DNA of 64,000 bases from Allobosea sp. UNC402CLCol (lineage in GTDB: Bacteria > Pseudomonadota > Alphaproteobacteria > Rhizobiales > Beijerinckiaceae), in contig NZ_JQJJ01000008.1 of the NCBI RefSeq assembly GCF_000745475.1, forward strand, positions 1,013,384-1,077,383. The letters are read 5' to 3'. The notes under the pieces are model-generated. The model was not told where the DNA came from and did not search any database. It saw only the letters and a program-made list of their open reading frames with translations. Position 1 is the stretch's first letter, and each line of letters opens with the position of its first letter. This document shows, piece by piece, positions 33,781-46,203 of this stretch. A program made the position numbers and the translations under genes.

Positions 33781-36738
33781 TCAGGCCGCGAAGGCCTCGT
33801 CGAGGAAGGCGTTGAGCTGGGCGAGATGCTTGGACATCAGGCCGGTCGCCGTCGCGGCCGAGGCCGGGCGGCCGACATAGCGCGGCCGCTTCGACTTCGA
33901 GCCGGCATGGCCCAGCACCCATTCCAGATAGGGCTCGACGAAGGTCCAGGAGCCCATGTTCTTCGGCTCCTCCTGGCACCAGACCACATCGGCGCCCTTG
34001 AAGCGCGCCAGCTCCTGCGCCAGCGTCTTCAGCGGGAACGGGTAGAGCTGCTCGACGCGCATCAGATAGACATCGTCGATGCCGCGCTTCTCGCGCTCCT
34101 CCAGCAGGTCGTAATAGACCTTGCCCGAGCAGAGCACGACGCGGCGGATCTTCGAGTCCTTGACCAGCTTGGTGGTCGACTTGCCGCGCTCGGCATCATC
34201 GGCCAGCACGCGGTGGAAGGTCGAGCCCTCGGCGAGGTCCGCGAGGTCGGAGACGGCGCGCTTGTGGCGCAGCAGCGACTTCGGCGTCATCAGGATCAGC
34301 GGCTTGCGGAAGTCGCGCTTCAGCTGGCGGCGCAAGATGTGGAAATAGCTCGCCGGCGTCGAGCAGTTCGCCACCTGCATGTTGTCCTCGGCGCACATCT
34401 GCAGGAAGCGCTCGAGGCGGGCGGAGGAGTGCTCCGGACCCTGGCCCTCATAGCCGTGCGGCAGCAGGCAGACGAGGCCGGACATGCGCAGCCATTTGCG
34501 TTCGCCGGACGAGATGAACTGGTCGAACACCACCTGCGCACCATTGGCGAAGTCGCCGAACTGCGCCTCCCACATCGTCAGCGCGTTCGGCTCCGACAGG
34601 GTGTAGCCGTATTCGAAGCCGAGCACGGCCTCTTCCGAGAGCATCGAGTTGATGACCTCGTAGCGGGCCTGGTCCTCGCGGATATGGTTGAGCGAGGTGT
34701 GGCGGGCTTCGGTCTCCTGATCGATCAGCACCGAATGGCGCTGCGAGAAAGTGCCGCGCTCGCAATCCTGGCCGGAGAGACGCACCGGATTGCCGTCAAG
34801 CAGCAGCGAGCCGAAAGCGAGCGCCTCGGCCGTCGCCCAGTCGATGCCCTCGCCGCTCTCGACCGCCTTCTTGCGGTTGTCGAGGAAGCGCTGGATCGTC
34901 TTGTGGACGTTGAAGCCGGCCGGAACGGCCGTGATCTTCTCGGTGATCTCCTTAAGCGTCTCCGCCGGCACGCCGGTGGCGCCGCGGCGCGGATCGTCCT
35001 CGTCGGCGCGGATCGCCTTCATGCCGGCCCAGCGGCCGTCGAGCCAGTCGGCCTTGTTCGGCTTGAAGGCCTGGCCGGCGTCGAACTCGACCTCCAGCTT
35101 CGCCTTCCAGGCGGCGCGCATCTCGTCGAGCTCGCCGGCTTGAACCACGCCCTCGGCCTCAAGCTTGGCGCCGTAAAGCTCCAGCGTCGTCTTGTGGCCG
35201 CGGATCTTGCGGTACATCAGCGGCTGGGTGAAGCCCGGCTCGTCGCCCTCGTTATGGCCGAAGCGGCGATAGCAGAACATGTCGACCACGACCGGCTTGT
35301 GGAACTTCTGCCGGAACTCGATCGCGATCTTGGCGGCGAAGACCACCGCCTCCGGATCGTCGCCATTCACATGGAAGACCGGCGCCTCGACCATCTTCGC
35401 CACGTCGGACGGATAGGGCGAGGAGCGCGAATAGCGCGGATAGGTGGTGAAGCCGATCTGGTTGTTGATGATGAAGTGCAGCGAGCCGCCGGTGCGGTGG
35501 CCCTTCAGCCCGGAGAGGCCGAGGCACTCCGCCACCACGCCCTGGCCGGCGAAGGCCGCGTCGCCATGGATCAGCAGCGGCAGCACCTTGGAACGCTCGA
35601 CGACGTCGCCGAACTGATCCTGCTTGGCACGCACCTTGCCGAGCACCACCGGATCGACGATCTCGAGATGCGACGGGTTGGCGGTCAGCGAGATATGGAC
35701 GTTGTTGCCGTCGAACTCGCGGTCGCTGGAGGCACCGAGATGGTACTTCACGTCGCCCGAGCCCTCGACGTCGTCGGGCGCGAAGGAGCCGCCCTTGAAC
35801 TCGTGGAACAGCGCGCGGTGCGGCTTGCCCAGCACCTGCGTCAGCACGTTGAGGCGGCCGCGATGGGCCATGCCGAAGACGATGTCGCGCACGCCGAGCG
35901 CGCCGCCGCGCTTGATGATCTGCTCCAGCGCCGGAACCAGCGCCTCGCCGCCGTCGAGGCCGAAGCGCTTGGTGCCGGTGAACTTCAGGTCGAGGAACTT
36001 CTCGAAGCCCTCGGTCTCGACCAGCTTGTTGAGGATCGCCTTCTTGCCTTCCTTGGTGAAGGCGATCTCCTTGTCCGGCCCCTCGATACGCTCCTGCAGC
36101 CAGGCCTTCTGCTCGGGGTCGGAGATGTGCATGAACTCGATGCCGACCGTGCCGCAATAGGTGCGCTGCAGGATCGAGACCATCTCGCGGATGGTGGCGA
36201 ACTCCATGCCGAGCACGTTGTCGATGAAGATCTTGCGGTCGAGATCGGCCTCGCCGAAGCCGAAGGCGGCCGGCGACAATTCCTCGGGGTCGTTGCGGCT
36301 CTCGATGCCGAGCGGGTCGAGCTTGGCATGGAGATGGCCGCGCATCCGGTAGGCGCGGATCAGCATGATCGCGCGCACGGAATCGCGCGTCGCCTGCTGG
36401 ACGTCGGCGGGGGAGAGCGTCGTGCCGGCTGCCTTGGCCTTGGCGCCGAGCTTGTCGGAGATGACCTTCTCGACCACGGCCCAGTTGCCGTCGAGCGCCG
36501 AGATCAGCTCGCCATTGGCGACGACCGGCCAGTTCGGCTTTTTCCAGGAGGCGCCCTTGGCGTTGTCCAGCACCGACTGCTTGTCGTCCTGCAGCGCGCC
36601 GAAGAAGCTCTGCCACTGCTCGTCGACCGACTTGGGATCGGCCTCGTAGCGGGCGTAGAGATCCTCGATATAGGCCGCGTTGCCGCCGTAGAGGAACCCG
36701 GTCTGTGCGAGAGCCTCGTTGATGTCCTGGCGAGCCAT
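33781..36738 (-). CDS. sucA: 2-oxoglutarate dehydrogenase E1 component
   Basis: Thiamine diphosphate decarboxylase, 985 residues. The N-terminal E2-interaction segment has LYGGNAAYIEDLYARYEADP and QWQSFFGAL. A central domain carries GMAHRGRLNVLTQVLGKPH near 260 and GDAAFAGQGVVAECL near 385, the Mg/ThDP site. The transketolase-like C-terminal half has QFGDFANGAQVVFDQFIS near 740. I use the ATG at 36738 with AGGAG four bases ahead; the frame is open to 36771. A triple palindromic repeat separates it from sucD. Confidence 0.97.
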   Translation of the reverse strand: MARQDINEALAQTGFLYGGNAAYIEDLYARYEADPKSVDEQWQSFFGALQDDKQSVLDNAKGASWKKPNWPVVANGELISALDGNWAVVEKVISDKLGAKAKAAGTTLSPADVQQATRDSVRAIMLIRAYRMRGHLHAKLDPLGIESRNDPEELSPAAFGFGEADLDRKIFIDNVLGMEFATIREMVSILQRTYCGTVGIEFMHISDPEQKAWLQERIEGPDKEIAFTKEGKKAILNKLVETEGFEKFLDLKFTGTKRFGLDGGEALVPALEQIIKRGGALGVRDIVFGMAHRGRLNVLTQVLGKPHRALFHEFKGGSFAPDDVEGSGDVKYHLGASSDREFDGNNVHISLTANPSHLEIVDPVVLGKVRAKQDQFGDVVERSKVLPLLIHGDAAFAGQGVVAECLGLSGLKGHRTGGSLHFIINNQIGFTTYPRYSRSSPYPSDVAKMVEAPVFHVNGDDPEAVVFAAKIAIEFRQKFHKPVVVDMFCYRRFGHNEGDEPGFTQPLMYRKIRGHKTTLELYGAKLEAEGVVQAGELDEMRAAWKAKLEVEFDAGQAFKPNKADWLDGRWAGMKAIRADEDDPRRGATGVPAETLKEITEKITAVPAGFNVHKTIQRFLDNRKKAVESGEGIDWATAEALAFGSLLLDGNPVRLSGQDCERGTFSQRHSVLIDQETEARHTSLNHIREDQARYEVINSMLSEEAVLGFEYGYTLSEPNALTMWEAQFGDFANGAQVVFDQFISSGERKWLRMSGLVCLLPHGYEGQGPEHSSARLERFLQMCAEDNMQVANCSTPASYFHILRRQLKRDFRKPLILMTPKSLLRHKRAVSDLADLAEGSTFHRVLADDAERGKSTTKLVKDSKIRRVVLCSGKVYYDLLEEREKRGIDDVYLMRVEQLYPFPLKTLAQELARFKGADVVWCQEEPKNMGSWTFVEPYLEWVLGHAGSKSKRPRYVGRPASAATATGLMSKHLAQLNAFLDEAFAA

Positions 36739-36805
36739 GATGCTCCTGCCTTCCTTCACCGCTTGCGACATGTCCGAACCCTTGCCCGGACATCCTTCAA
36801 CTTGC

Positions 36806-36933
36806 CGTCATGCTCGGGCCTGCGCCCTGAGCATTTGGTCTTCCATCATGGTCGGCCTTGAGCCGACCATCTCATGCCGTTTTGCCGTCGCTTCCTCGGG
36901 GACGTCATGGTCGGGTCAAGCCCAACCATGACG
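36806..36933. repeat. Tandem palindromic elements, copy 8, between sucD and sucA
   Basis: About 128 bp with three hairpins: GTCATGCTCGGGC...GCCCTGAGCAT, ATCATGGTCGGC...GCCGACCAT, and GTCATGGTCGGGTCAAGCCCAACCATGAC. It lies in the 218-bp gap inside the suc operon and is the longest and most degenerate member of the family here. Confidence 0.75.
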
Positions 36934-36956
36934 CGCCCCGGAAAGGCACCAGGGCC

Positions 36957-37841
36957 TCAGCCCTTCAACACTTCGACCAAGGTCTTTCCAAGGCGCGCCG
37001 GCGACGGCGAAACCCGGATGCCGGCCGCTTCCATCGCGGCGATCTTGTCCTCGGCGCCGCCCTTGCCGCCCGAGATGATCGCGCCGGCATGGCCCATGCG
37101 GCGGCCCGGAGGCGCCGTGCGGCCGGCGATGAAGCCGACCATCGGCTTCTTGCGGCCGCGCTTGGCTTCGTCCTTGATGAACTGCGCCGCGTCCTCTTCG
37201 GCCGAGCCGCCGATCTCGCCGATCATCACGATCGACTCGGTCTTGTCGTCCGCGAGGAACATCTCGAGCATGTCGATGAACTCGGTGCCCTTGACCGGGT
37301 CGCCGCCGATGCCGACGGCCGTGGTCTGGCCGAGGCCTTCGCGCGTGGTCTGGAACACCGCCTCATAGGTCAGCGTGCCCGAGCGCGAGACGATGCCCAC
37401 CGAGCCCGGCTTGAAGATGTTGGCCGGCATGATGCCGATCTTCGACTGGCCGGCGGTGACGACGCCGGGGCAGTTCGGGCCGATCAGGCGCGACTTCGAG
37501 CCCGAGAGCGAGCGCTTGACGCGCACCATGTCGAGCACCGGAATGCCCTCGGTGATGCAGATGATCAGCGGGATCTCGGCGTCGATCGCCTCGCAGATCG
37601 CATCGGCCGCGCCCGGCGGCGGAACATAGACGACCGAAGCGGTGGCGCCGGTCTTCTCCTTCGCCTCGGCGACGGTGTCGAAGACGGGCAGACCCAGATG
37701 GATCGCGCCGCCCTTGCCCGGCGAGGTGCCGCCGACCATCTGCGTGCCATAGGCGATCGCCTGCTCGGAATGGAAGGTCCCGTTCTTGCCGGTGAAGCCC
37801 TGGGTGATGACCTTGGTGTTCTTGTCGATCAGGATGGACAT
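36957..37841 (-). CDS. sucD: Succinate-CoA ligase (ADP-forming) subunit alpha
   Basis: CoA-binding and phospho-accepting subunit, 294 residues. Landmarks are [20 protein letters not shown] near 15, the CoA site [17 protein letters not shown] near 70, IGPNCPGVV near 123 and the phosphorylated His in [14 protein letters not shown] near 250. It starts 9 bp after sucC, so the pair is clearly cotranscribed. Length matches the family. Confidence 0.97.
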   Translation of the reverse strand: MSILIDKNTKVITQGFTGKNGTFHSEQAIAYGTQMVGGTSPGKGGAIHLGLPVFDTVAEAKEKTGATASVVYVPPPGAADAICEAIDAEIPLIICITEGIPVLDMVRVKRSLSGSKSRLIGPNCPGVVTAGQSKIGIMPANIFKPGSVGIVSRSGTLTYEAVFQTTREGLGQTTAVGIGGDPVKGTEFIDMLEMFLADDKTESIVMIGEIGGSAEEDAAQFIKDEAKRGRKKPMVGFIAGRTAPPGRRMGHAGAIISGGKGGAEDKIAAMEAAGIRVSPSPARLGKTLVEVLKG

Positions 37842-37850
37842 ATCTGCTCC

Positions 37851-39047
<1,197 letters not shown>

Positions 39048-39223
39048 CCGGTAGCTCCTGACTGGGCTTTGAAGAAAAAGGGGCCGGCATCGGGTGCGGC
39101 GCCCCATACGATCGAAGATGGCGAAACCCCGGCGCGGCGGAGCATCGCCTGCGATTGCGCGCGTCCGAATTCCGGTGATAAAAATCCACAATCAGATGAA
39201 ACATCTGACGGGAGGACAGTGAA

Positions 39224-39862
39224 ATGGCGACGTCGTATTCCTGTATCAACCTCGATTCCGTCCGCGCGGCGCGAACTGAACGCGAGCCCTACAACTATCT
39301 CATCGCCAGCGATGTCATCCTGCCCGGTGCGGTGGACGGCCTGCGCAACGACTTCCCCGACATCCGCGAGTCCGGCTACCACCCCGAAGAGGACGTCAAC
39401 CGGCACGGCACCTTCGCGAAACTCCTGGAGGAGATGAAGAGCCGCGAGATGGCCGAAATCGTCTCCGAAAAGCTCGACATCGACCTCGTCGACAAGCCGA
39501 AGATGATCACGATCCGCAAGCTCTCCGCCGCTAAGGATGGACGCATCCACACCGACAGCGAGTCGAAGATCGCGACCTTGCTCGTCTATCTCAACGACGC
39601 CTGGCAGGACTCGCCGGCCGGACGTCTGCGGGTGCTCTACAACGGCACCGATTTCGAGAACATGAAGGAAGAGATCAGCCCGATCACCGGCTCGCTCTTC
39701 GCGTTCCGTCGCGCCGACAACTCCTGGCACGGACACACATCCTTCGTCGGCGAGCGGCGCGTCGTCCAGATGACCTGGCTCAGAAGCCAGGCCGACGTCG
39801 AACGCAAGAAGAGCCGCGGCTCCTTCACCCATCTGGTCAAGAAGGTGCTGCGGTTCGGGTGA
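39224..39862 (+). CDS. 2OG-Fe(II) oxygenase family protein
   Basis: Putative 2-oxoglutarate and iron dependent hydroxylase, 212 residues. The double-stranded beta-helix core shows an HxD pair in DGRIHTDSES near 107-109, LLVYLNDAWQDSPAGRLRV near 118, a distal His in NSWHGHTSF near 168-170 and the following Arg in GERRVVQMTW that could bind 2-oxoglutarate. GGGAGGACA ahead of the ATG is a strong ribosome site. It sits opposite to, and between, sucC and mdh, so it interrupts the TCA gene block. The substrate is unknown; related small oxygenases act on proteins, sugars or lipids. Confidence 0.82.
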   Translation: MATSYSCINLDSVRAARTEREPYNYLIASDVILPGAVDGLRNDFPDIRESGYHPEEDVNRHGTFAKLLEEMKSREMAEIVSEKLDIDLVDKPKMITIRKLSAAKDGRIHTDSESKIATLLVYLNDAWQDSPAGRLRVLYNGTDFENMKEEISPITGSLFAFRRADNSWHGHTSFVGERRVVQMTWLRSQADVERKKSRGSFTHLVKKVLRFG

Positions 39863-39919
39863 CGGGCTGAGCCGTCCCCCGAACACCTGCCGGATATGTG
39901 CCTGCGCCGGGCGCATGCC

Positions 39920-41212
<1,293 letters not shown>

Positions 41213-41812
41213 TCACACGATGCCGCTACCGAGCACCCGCAGGATGACGCGGATCAGCGTCGAGAGGCGGGTATCGACCGAGGCCAGCGGCACGTCGGCT
41301 TCCAGCGCCAGCGAGGCCGGATGGATGAAGCGATGCGTCGCATCGATGACGAAGGCGATGGCCCGGTCGCGATCGCGCGGCTCGAACACGCCGGTGGCGA
41401 TTCCCTCGTCGACGACGCGCTCGAACAGCGCTCTGACCCGCGTCCGGTTGCGCCGGCTGATGGCATGGCGCTTGGCGACGGCGAGCGACAGCGCCGCGAA
41501 GAGATGCGGATCCTCGCTCAGCAGGTCGCGATTGGCCTTGGCGAGCGCCAGGATCAGCCGCTCGAGCTTGTCATCGGCCGGGTCGGGGCCATCGGCGATG
41601 TCGGCGAGCCGCCGCTCCGTCGCCTTGAGCCAGAGATCGACCACCGCATCGATCAGCGCCCCCTTGGACGGAAAATAGCGATAGACATTGGCATGGGTCA
41701 TGCCCGCCTCTTCCGCCACGGCGACGACGGTGAAGCGCTTCAGCCCGAACGTCCGCAGGTGCTCGCTGGCGACCGTGAGGATGCGTGTCTCGCTCGGCTC
41801 GCGCTGCGGCAT
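41213..41812 (-). CDS. TetR/AcrR family transcriptional regulator
   Basis: DNA-binding regulator of 199 residues. The helix-turn-helix is FTVVAVAEEAGMTHANVYRYFPSK near 27-50, followed by an all-helical ligand domain. The start has no strong ribosome site. It lies downstream of zapE on the same strand, separated by a palindromic repeat, so it probably has its own promoter. The target and ligand are unknown; no exporter gene is adjacent. Confidence 0.9.
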   Translation of the reverse strand: MPQREPSETRILTVASEHLRTFGLKRFTVVAVAEEAGMTHANVYRYFPSKGALIDAVVDLWLKATERRLADIADGPDPADDKLERLILALAKANRDLLSEDPHLFAALSLAVAKRHAISRRNRTRVRALFERVVDEGIATGVFEPRDRDRAIAFVIDATHRFIHPASLALEADVPLASVDTRLSTLIRVILRVLGSGIV

Positions 41813-41854
41813 GGCTCAGCGGGCCCCCAATCCCGAGATTGCGTTGAACCTCTC

Positions 41855-41956
41855 GGTCATCCCGGGCTTGACCCGGGATCCATGCCGGAGCGTTTCCGAC
41901 GAAGGTTCAGGCATGGATCCCGGGTCGGCGCTGCTGCGCAGCTTGCCCAGGATGAC
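41855..41956. repeat. GTCATCC palindromic intergenic element, copy 9
   Basis: Opens GGTCATCCCGGGCTTGACCC, inner arms GGATCCATGCC and GGCATGGATCC, closes CCAGGATGAC. It is the reverse-complement arrangement of copy 4 at 17961-18058. It lies between zapE and tetR. Confidence 0.8.
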
Positions 41957-41982
41957 TGCCTTACCCTCCCCCGCCGCGGCAC

Positions 41983-43161
41983 TCACGTCTCGACCAGCCC
42001 GGTGGTGTCGCCGCTCGCCGCCGAGTCGGGCCGGCCATGCGGCATCGCGAGATACTCTTCGGAGCGCATCTCGATCAGGCGCGAGACGGTGCGGTCGAAC
42101 TCGAAGGCCTCGCGCCCCTTGTTCGCGCGATAGAGCTCATGCGGCTCGGCCGCCGCCGAGGCGACGAGCTTCACATGGTGCTCGTAGAGCGTGTCGATCA
42201 GGATGATGAAGCGCTTGGCCTCGTTGCGTCGGTCGAAATCGAGGATCGGGATATCGTCGAGCACCAGCGTGTGGAAGCGCTGCGCCAGCGCGATATAGTC
42301 CGAGGCGCCATAGGCCTGGGCGCAGAGATCGACGAAGTTTGCCCGCGCTACGCCGCCGGCCGCCTGCGGCAGCACGAGTTCGTGCCCCTGGACGTTGAGC
42401 ACGGTCCGCGGCCCCTGTGCCACGCCGGAGAGCCCCTTGAAGGCAGCATCGAGCGCAGCTTTCGCCTTCGCATCGGCCGGCACGTGATAGACCGGCGCGC
42501 CACCGAGCTTCTCCAGCCGGAAATCGGTGCGCGCATCGAGCTTGAGCACCTCGACCTTGGTCTGAAGCAAATCGATGAAGGGCAGGAACAGCGCCCGGTT
42601 GAGCCCGCCCTCATAGAGCCGCGACGGCTCGACATTCGAGGTCGCGACCACGACGACGCCGGCGGCGAAGAGCGCCGTGAACAAGCGCCCGAGGATCATT
42701 GCATCGGCGATGTCGGTCACCGTGAACTCGTCGAAGCAGAGCAGATAGGCTTCCTCAGCCAGTTCCGCCGCGACCGGCGCGATCGGATCGCCGTCCTTGA
42801 CCTCGCCGGTCTTGATCTTCTGGCGATGGGCGTTGATGCGGCCATGCACCGCGGCCAAGAACTCGTGGAAATGCACCCGCAGCTTGCGCTTCACCGGCGC
42901 GGACTCGAAGAACATGTCCATCAGCATGGTCTTGCCGCGGCCGACCGAGCCCCAGATGTAGAGCCCCTTCGGCGCCTCGGCGGTGTCGGGCTTCTTGCCG
43001 AAGAGCCAGCCGAGCGCGCTGCCCTTGCGGGCAAGGCGGCGGGCGGCGAGCGCCGCGTTCAGCGCCTCGAGCTTCCTGACGACGGCGACCTGGGCCGGAT
43101 CGCGCTCGATGGCGCCCGCCTCGACCAGGGCGGCATAGCGGTCGGTGATCGAGGCTGGCAT
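41983..43161 (-). CDS. zapE: Cell division protein ZapE, AFG1-like ATPase
   Basis: P-loop ATPase of 392 residues. It begins MPASITDRYAALVEAGAIER, with Walker A GSVGRGKTMLMD near 72, FHEFLAAVHGRI near 97, Walker B LLCFDEFTVTDIADAMILGR near 145 and the sensor region VVVATSNVEPSRLYEGG near 175. In enterobacteria ZapE binds FtsZ and in mitochondria AFG1 aids protein turnover. I use the ATG at 43161; an open extension to 43266 is unlike the family. No ribosome site is obvious. In many alphaproteobacteria zapE lies near mdh and suc genes, as here. Confidence 0.92.
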   Translation of the reverse strand: MPASITDRYAALVEAGAIERDPAQVAVVRKLEALNAALAARRLARKGSALGWLFGKKPDTAEAPKGLYIWGSVGRGKTMLMDMFFESAPVKRKLRVHFHEFLAAVHGRINAHRQKIKTGEVKDGDPIAPVAAELAEEAYLLCFDEFTVTDIADAMILGRLFTALFAAGVVVVATSNVEPSRLYEGGLNRALFLPFIDLLQTKVEVLKLDARTDFRLEKLGGAPVYHVPADAKAKAALDAAFKGLSGVAQGPRTVLNVQGHELVLPQAAGGVARANFVDLCAQAYGASDYIALAQRFHTLVLDDIPILDFDRRNEAKRFIILIDTLYEHHVKLVASAAAEPHELYRANKGREAFEFDRTVSRLIEMRSEEYLAMPHGRPDSAASGDTTGLVET

Positions 43162-43289
43162 GGCGGCTGGGAACGACGGGTCGCGGAAAGAGGCTTCCGG
43201 GTTACGGCAGCCCGGCCGCCATCGCAAGCCCGGCGAGATCGCACCCGCCATCTCCGCGGCCCGCACCCGGCCTCATCGGCCCAAAAACA

Positions 43290-43324
43290 CGTCATCCCGG
43301 CAGGGCGGACCGGCCGGGATGACG
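43290..43324. repeat. GTCATCC palindromic element, short copy 10
   Basis: CGTCATCCCGGC, an eleven-base spacer, then GCCGGGATGACG. It is the shortest member, a single hairpin, between the amino acid binding protein's 3' end and the zapE start. The remainder of this 219-bp gap shows nothing assignable. Confidence 0.75.
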
Positions 43325-43380
43325 GTAGCGAAGCGAACCTCGGCTTGCGGCTTCGAGGCCGCCGCGCATTCGCGAGGGAA

Positions 43381-44211
43381 CTACTGGCCCTTGTTGATCG
43401 AGACCGGCTTCAGCGGGTTGTCGAGGAGGCCGTATTTCTGGATCAGCGCGTCATAGGTGCCGTTGGCCTGGAGCTTCTCCAGCGCGGCCTTCACGGCGTC
43501 GCGCAGCTGCGCGCCCTCGGCCGTCTTCGCGAAGGGGATGCCCATCAGCGTCGTCGTGAACGGCTTGCCGAGCGGGATGTAGGTGTTGGGCTCGAGCTTC
43601 TGGAAATGGCTCATCGTCTCGCTGCCCTGGACGCCGCCCTGCAGGCGCTGCGTCTTGAGCTGGGTGCGGGCATCGACCGAGCCCTCGGTGCCGACGACGT
43701 TGATCGCGGGCTTGCCCTTGGCGACGCAATTGGCCTGGCTCCAATCGCCGATCTGCTGCGGCCAGTTGGTCGAGCGGCTGGCGCCGACGCTCTTGCCGCA
43801 GAGGTCGTCAGGGCTCTTCACCGTGTCCTTGAACGGGGTGACCGTGTAGAACTGCGCGCCGGATTCGAGATAATCGACGAAGTCGACCTGCTCGCGCCGG
43901 GCCGGCAGATCGCTCATGCCGGCCAGCGCCATGTCGACGCGGCCGGTCTGGATCGAGGGCAGCATCTGGGCGAAGGCCGTTTCCTGCCATTCGACCTTGA
44001 GGCCGAGTTCCTTGGCGATGGCCTCGCCCAGCTCGATGTCGAAGCCGATGAGCTGGTTGGTCGCCGGGTCCTTCGAGGTGATCGGCGGATAGTTCGGCTG
44101 GGTTCCGATCACGAGCTTGCCGGCGGTCTTGATCCGGTCCGGCACGGTCTGCGCCTGAGCGGCCAGCGTGGTCGCGGCGAGCAGCGCCGCCGTCAGTGTC
44201 AAACGAAGCAT
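43381..44211 (-). CDS. Polar amino acid ABC transporter substrate-binding protein
   Basis: Periplasmic binding protein of 276 residues with a Sec signal MLRLTLTAALLAATTLAAQA. The mature part has LVIGTQPNYPPITSKDP near 40 and the family signature IGFDIELGEAIAKELGLKVEW near 62-82, then MALAGMSDLPARREQVDFV near 105. I use the ATG at 44211 with GAGGGAGAG upstream. It is the third gene of the leftward permease-ATPase-binding protein unit, 99 bp after the ATPase with a palindromic repeat between them. The amino acid specificity is not evident. Confidence 0.92.
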   Translation of the reverse strand: MLRLTLTAALLAATTLAAQAQTVPDRIKTAGKLVIGTQPNYPPITSKDPATNQLIGFDIELGEAIAKELGLKVEWQETAFAQMLPSIQTGRVDMALAGMSDLPARREQVDFVDYLESGAQFYTVTPFKDTVKSPDDLCGKSVGASRSTNWPQQIGDWSQANCVAKGKPAINVVGTEGSVDARTQLKTQRLQGGVQGSETMSHFQKLEPNTYIPLGKPFTTTLMGIPFAKTAEGAQLRDAVKAALEKLQANGTYDALIQKYGLLDNPLKPVSINKGQ

Positions 44212-44235
44212 GTGGTCTCTCCCTCTTATGAACTC

Positions 44236-44287
44236 AAAGCATTGCGCGAAGAAGCGGGAACCGGTTTTTCGCTGAAGCCATGCGCAA
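44236..44287. repeat. CGAA/TTCG imperfect palindrome in the amino acid transporter operon
   Basis: Nested arms: inner GCGAAGAAGCGG with CCGGTTTTTCGC around GAA, outer GCATTGCG-like and CCATGCGCAA segments. It resembles the 2286-2331 element in its CGAAAA...TTTTCG style. It is transcribed between the ATPase and binding-protein genes, where it could stabilise part of the mRNA. Confidence 0.55.
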
Positions 44288-44310
44288 AACGACAAGAATC
44301 CCGCCGGTCG

Positions 44311-45105
44311 TCATTTCAGGACGGCTGCGATGAAATCCCGGGTGCGGGCCTGGGTCGGTGCGACCAGGACCGTGTCGGGCGTGCCGCGCTCGACGATCTC
44401 GCCCTTGTCCATGAAGACGACGTCGTTGGCCACCTCTCGCGCGAAGCCGAGCTCATGGGTGACGACGATCATCGTCATGCCGCTGGCGGCGAGGTCGCGC
44501 ATCACGTTCAGCACCTCGCCGACGAGCTCGGGATCGAGCGCCGAGGTCGGCTCGTCGAACAGCATCAGCTTGGGCTTCATCGCCAGCGCCCTGGCGATGG
44601 CGATGCGCTGCTGCTGCCCGCCCGAGAGCTCGCTCGGATAGGCGTCGCGCTTCTCGGCGAGGCCGACACGCTCCAGCAGCGCCATGGCATCCGCGACGAT
44701 CTCCTTGCGCGGCCGCTTCAGCACCGTGAGCGGCCCCTCGATGATGTTCTGCAGCGCCGTCATGTGGTTGAACAGGTTGAAGCGCTGGAACACCATGCCG
44801 GTGACGAGGCGCTGGCGCGCGATCTCCGGGTCGGTCAGCTCGTGCAGCTCGTCGCCGACGCGGCGATAGCCGATCAGTTCGCCATCGACGCGGATCGCGC
44901 CCTGGTCGATCTTCTCGAGCTGGTTGATGCAGCGCAGCAGCGTGGACTTGCCCGAGCCGGACGGCCCGATGATGCACTGGACCATGCCGGGCTCGACCGA
45001 GAGCGAGACGTCGTTCAGCGCCTTCAGATCGCCGAAGAACTTGCTGACATTGGCGACGGTGACGATGGCGGTATCCGCATCCGCCTGGTTCTGCGCCGCG
45101 CTCAT
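44311..45105 (-). CDS. Polar amino acid ABC transporter ATP-binding protein
   Basis: ATPase of 264 residues that energises uptake. Walker A is [20 protein letters not shown] near 45, the Q-loop [15 protein letters not shown] near 103, the signature [17 protein letters not shown] near 160, Walker [21 protein letters not shown] near 180 and the switch His in [12 protein letters not shown] near 215. The ATG at 45105 overlaps the permease stop as ATGA. A longer in-frame reading back to 46080 is only the shadow of the permease gene. Confidence 0.95.
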   Translation of the reverse strand: MSAAQNQADADTAIVTVANVSKFFGDLKALNDVSLSVEPGMVQCIIGPSGSGKSTLLRCINQLEKIDQGAIRVDGELIGYRRVGDELHELTDPEIARQRLVTGMVFQRFNLFNHMTALQNIIEGPLTVLKRPRKEIVADAMALLERVGLAEKRDAYPSELSGGQQQRIAIARALAMKPKLMLFDEPTSALDPELVGEVLNVMRDLAASGMTMIVVTHELGFAREVANDVVFMDKGEIVERGTPDTVLVAPTQARTRDFIAAVLK

Positions 45106-46001
45106 GCCGGCTCCTCCTCGATCTTGACGGTGCGTTTCGCCCGCCTCTCGCCGCGTCCCTTCGAGAAATGGCGCTCGAGGAAATACTGCCCGATCTGCAG
45201 CAGCGTCACCACGAGCAGATACCAGCCGGCGGCGACGATCAGCAATTCGATGACGCGGGCATTGGCGTAATAGACCGTCTGGGCGTTGCGCAGGATCTCG
45301 GCATACTGGATCACGCTCGCCACCGAGGTCAGCTTCACCATGCTGATCACCTCGTTGCCGACCGGCGGGATGATGACGCGCATCGCCTGCGGCAGCACGA
45401 TCCGGCGCAGCGTCGTCAGCCGCGTCATGCCGATCGCCTTGGCGGCTTCGGTCTGGCCGGTATCGACGGAGAGGATGCCGCCGCGCACCACCTCGGCGGT
45501 ATAGGCGCCCTGGTTCATGCCGAGCCCGAGCAGCGTCGCCATGAACGGACCGATGATGTCGATCGTGCGCCAGGAGAACAGCCCGGGAATGCCGATGGTC
45601 GGGAAGACCAGCGCCAGGTTGAACCAGATCAGCAGCTGCAGCAGCAGCGGCGTGCCGCGGAAGAACCAGATGTAGAACAGCGCGACGCTGCGCAGCACCG
45701 GGTTCGGCGACATATACATGATCGCGAAGACGACCCCGAGCACGATGCCCAGCGTCATCGCGCAGACCGTCATGATCAGCGTGTTGCCGAGACCGGAGAG
45801 GATCGCGGGCGCGGTGAAGAACTGTCCGACCACCGGCCAGGCGATGTCGCCCTTGACGAAGGCGGCGATAATCCAGGCGAGGACGGCAATGATGAGCGCC
45901 GCCGCGACCCAGCGCCCATAAAAGCGACGCGGCACGATCCTGAGTCGCGCGATCGCGGCCAGATCGCGGCTGGCGACCGGCGAGGTGACGGCATGGCTCA
46001 T
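45102..46001 (-). CDS. Polar amino acid ABC transporter permease
   Basis: Inner-membrane permease of 299 residues. The first membrane helix is at about 33-50 and is followed by a HisM/GlnP-type domain ([20 protein letters not shown] near 72, [18 protein letters not shown] near 117). The cytoplasmic ATPase-contact EAA motif [20 protein letters not shown] lies near 200. The tail is basic. GGGAGTG precedes the ATG at 46001. It is the first gene of the unit, divergent from the LysR regulator. Only one permease gene is present, so it probably acts as a homodimer. Confidence 0.93.
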   Translation of the reverse strand: MSHAVTSPVASRDLAAIARLRIVPRRFYGRWVAAALIIAVLAWIIAAFVKGDIAWPVVGQFFTAPAILSGLGNTLIMTVCAMTLGIVLGVVFAIMYMSPNPVLRSVALFYIWFFRGTPLLLQLLIWFNLALVFPTIGIPGLFSWRTIDIIGPFMATLLGLGMNQGAYTAEVVRGGILSVDTGQTEAAKAIGMTRLTTLRRIVLPQAMRVIIPPVGNEVISMVKLTSVASVIQYAEILRNAQTVYYANARVIELLIVAAGWYLLVVTLLQIGQYFLERHFSKGRGERRAKRTVKIEEEPA

Positions 46002-46203
46002 CGACGGCACTCCCGGACAGGCTTGCCGGCGGCTCTCGAAAGCGCCATCGACCGCGAAGCCGTTGGTCCGCGGAAACCACCGCAGCACGGGCAGATTGTC
46101 AAATTCATGCGAGCACCTCCTCCCCAAGCGTAAGAATGACCTCTTGACCCGGCAGCCAGCAAACGAAACGATCTCCGGTAGCCTAGTCCAAAACGGAATA
46201 CCC

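Noticed and set aside
32536..36861. A 1441-codon open frame antisense to sucB and sucA, and similar frames at 42037-45270 and 49038-51797
   Set aside because: Products of high GC in third positions; their translations are low-complexity and rich in His, Arg, Asp and Gly, and each lies opposite well-recognised genes.
44311..46080. Apparent 589-residue ATPase with a long N-terminal domain
   Set aside because: The extension is an out-of-frame reading of the permease gene. The ATG at 45105 overlaps the permease stop and gives a normal ATPase.
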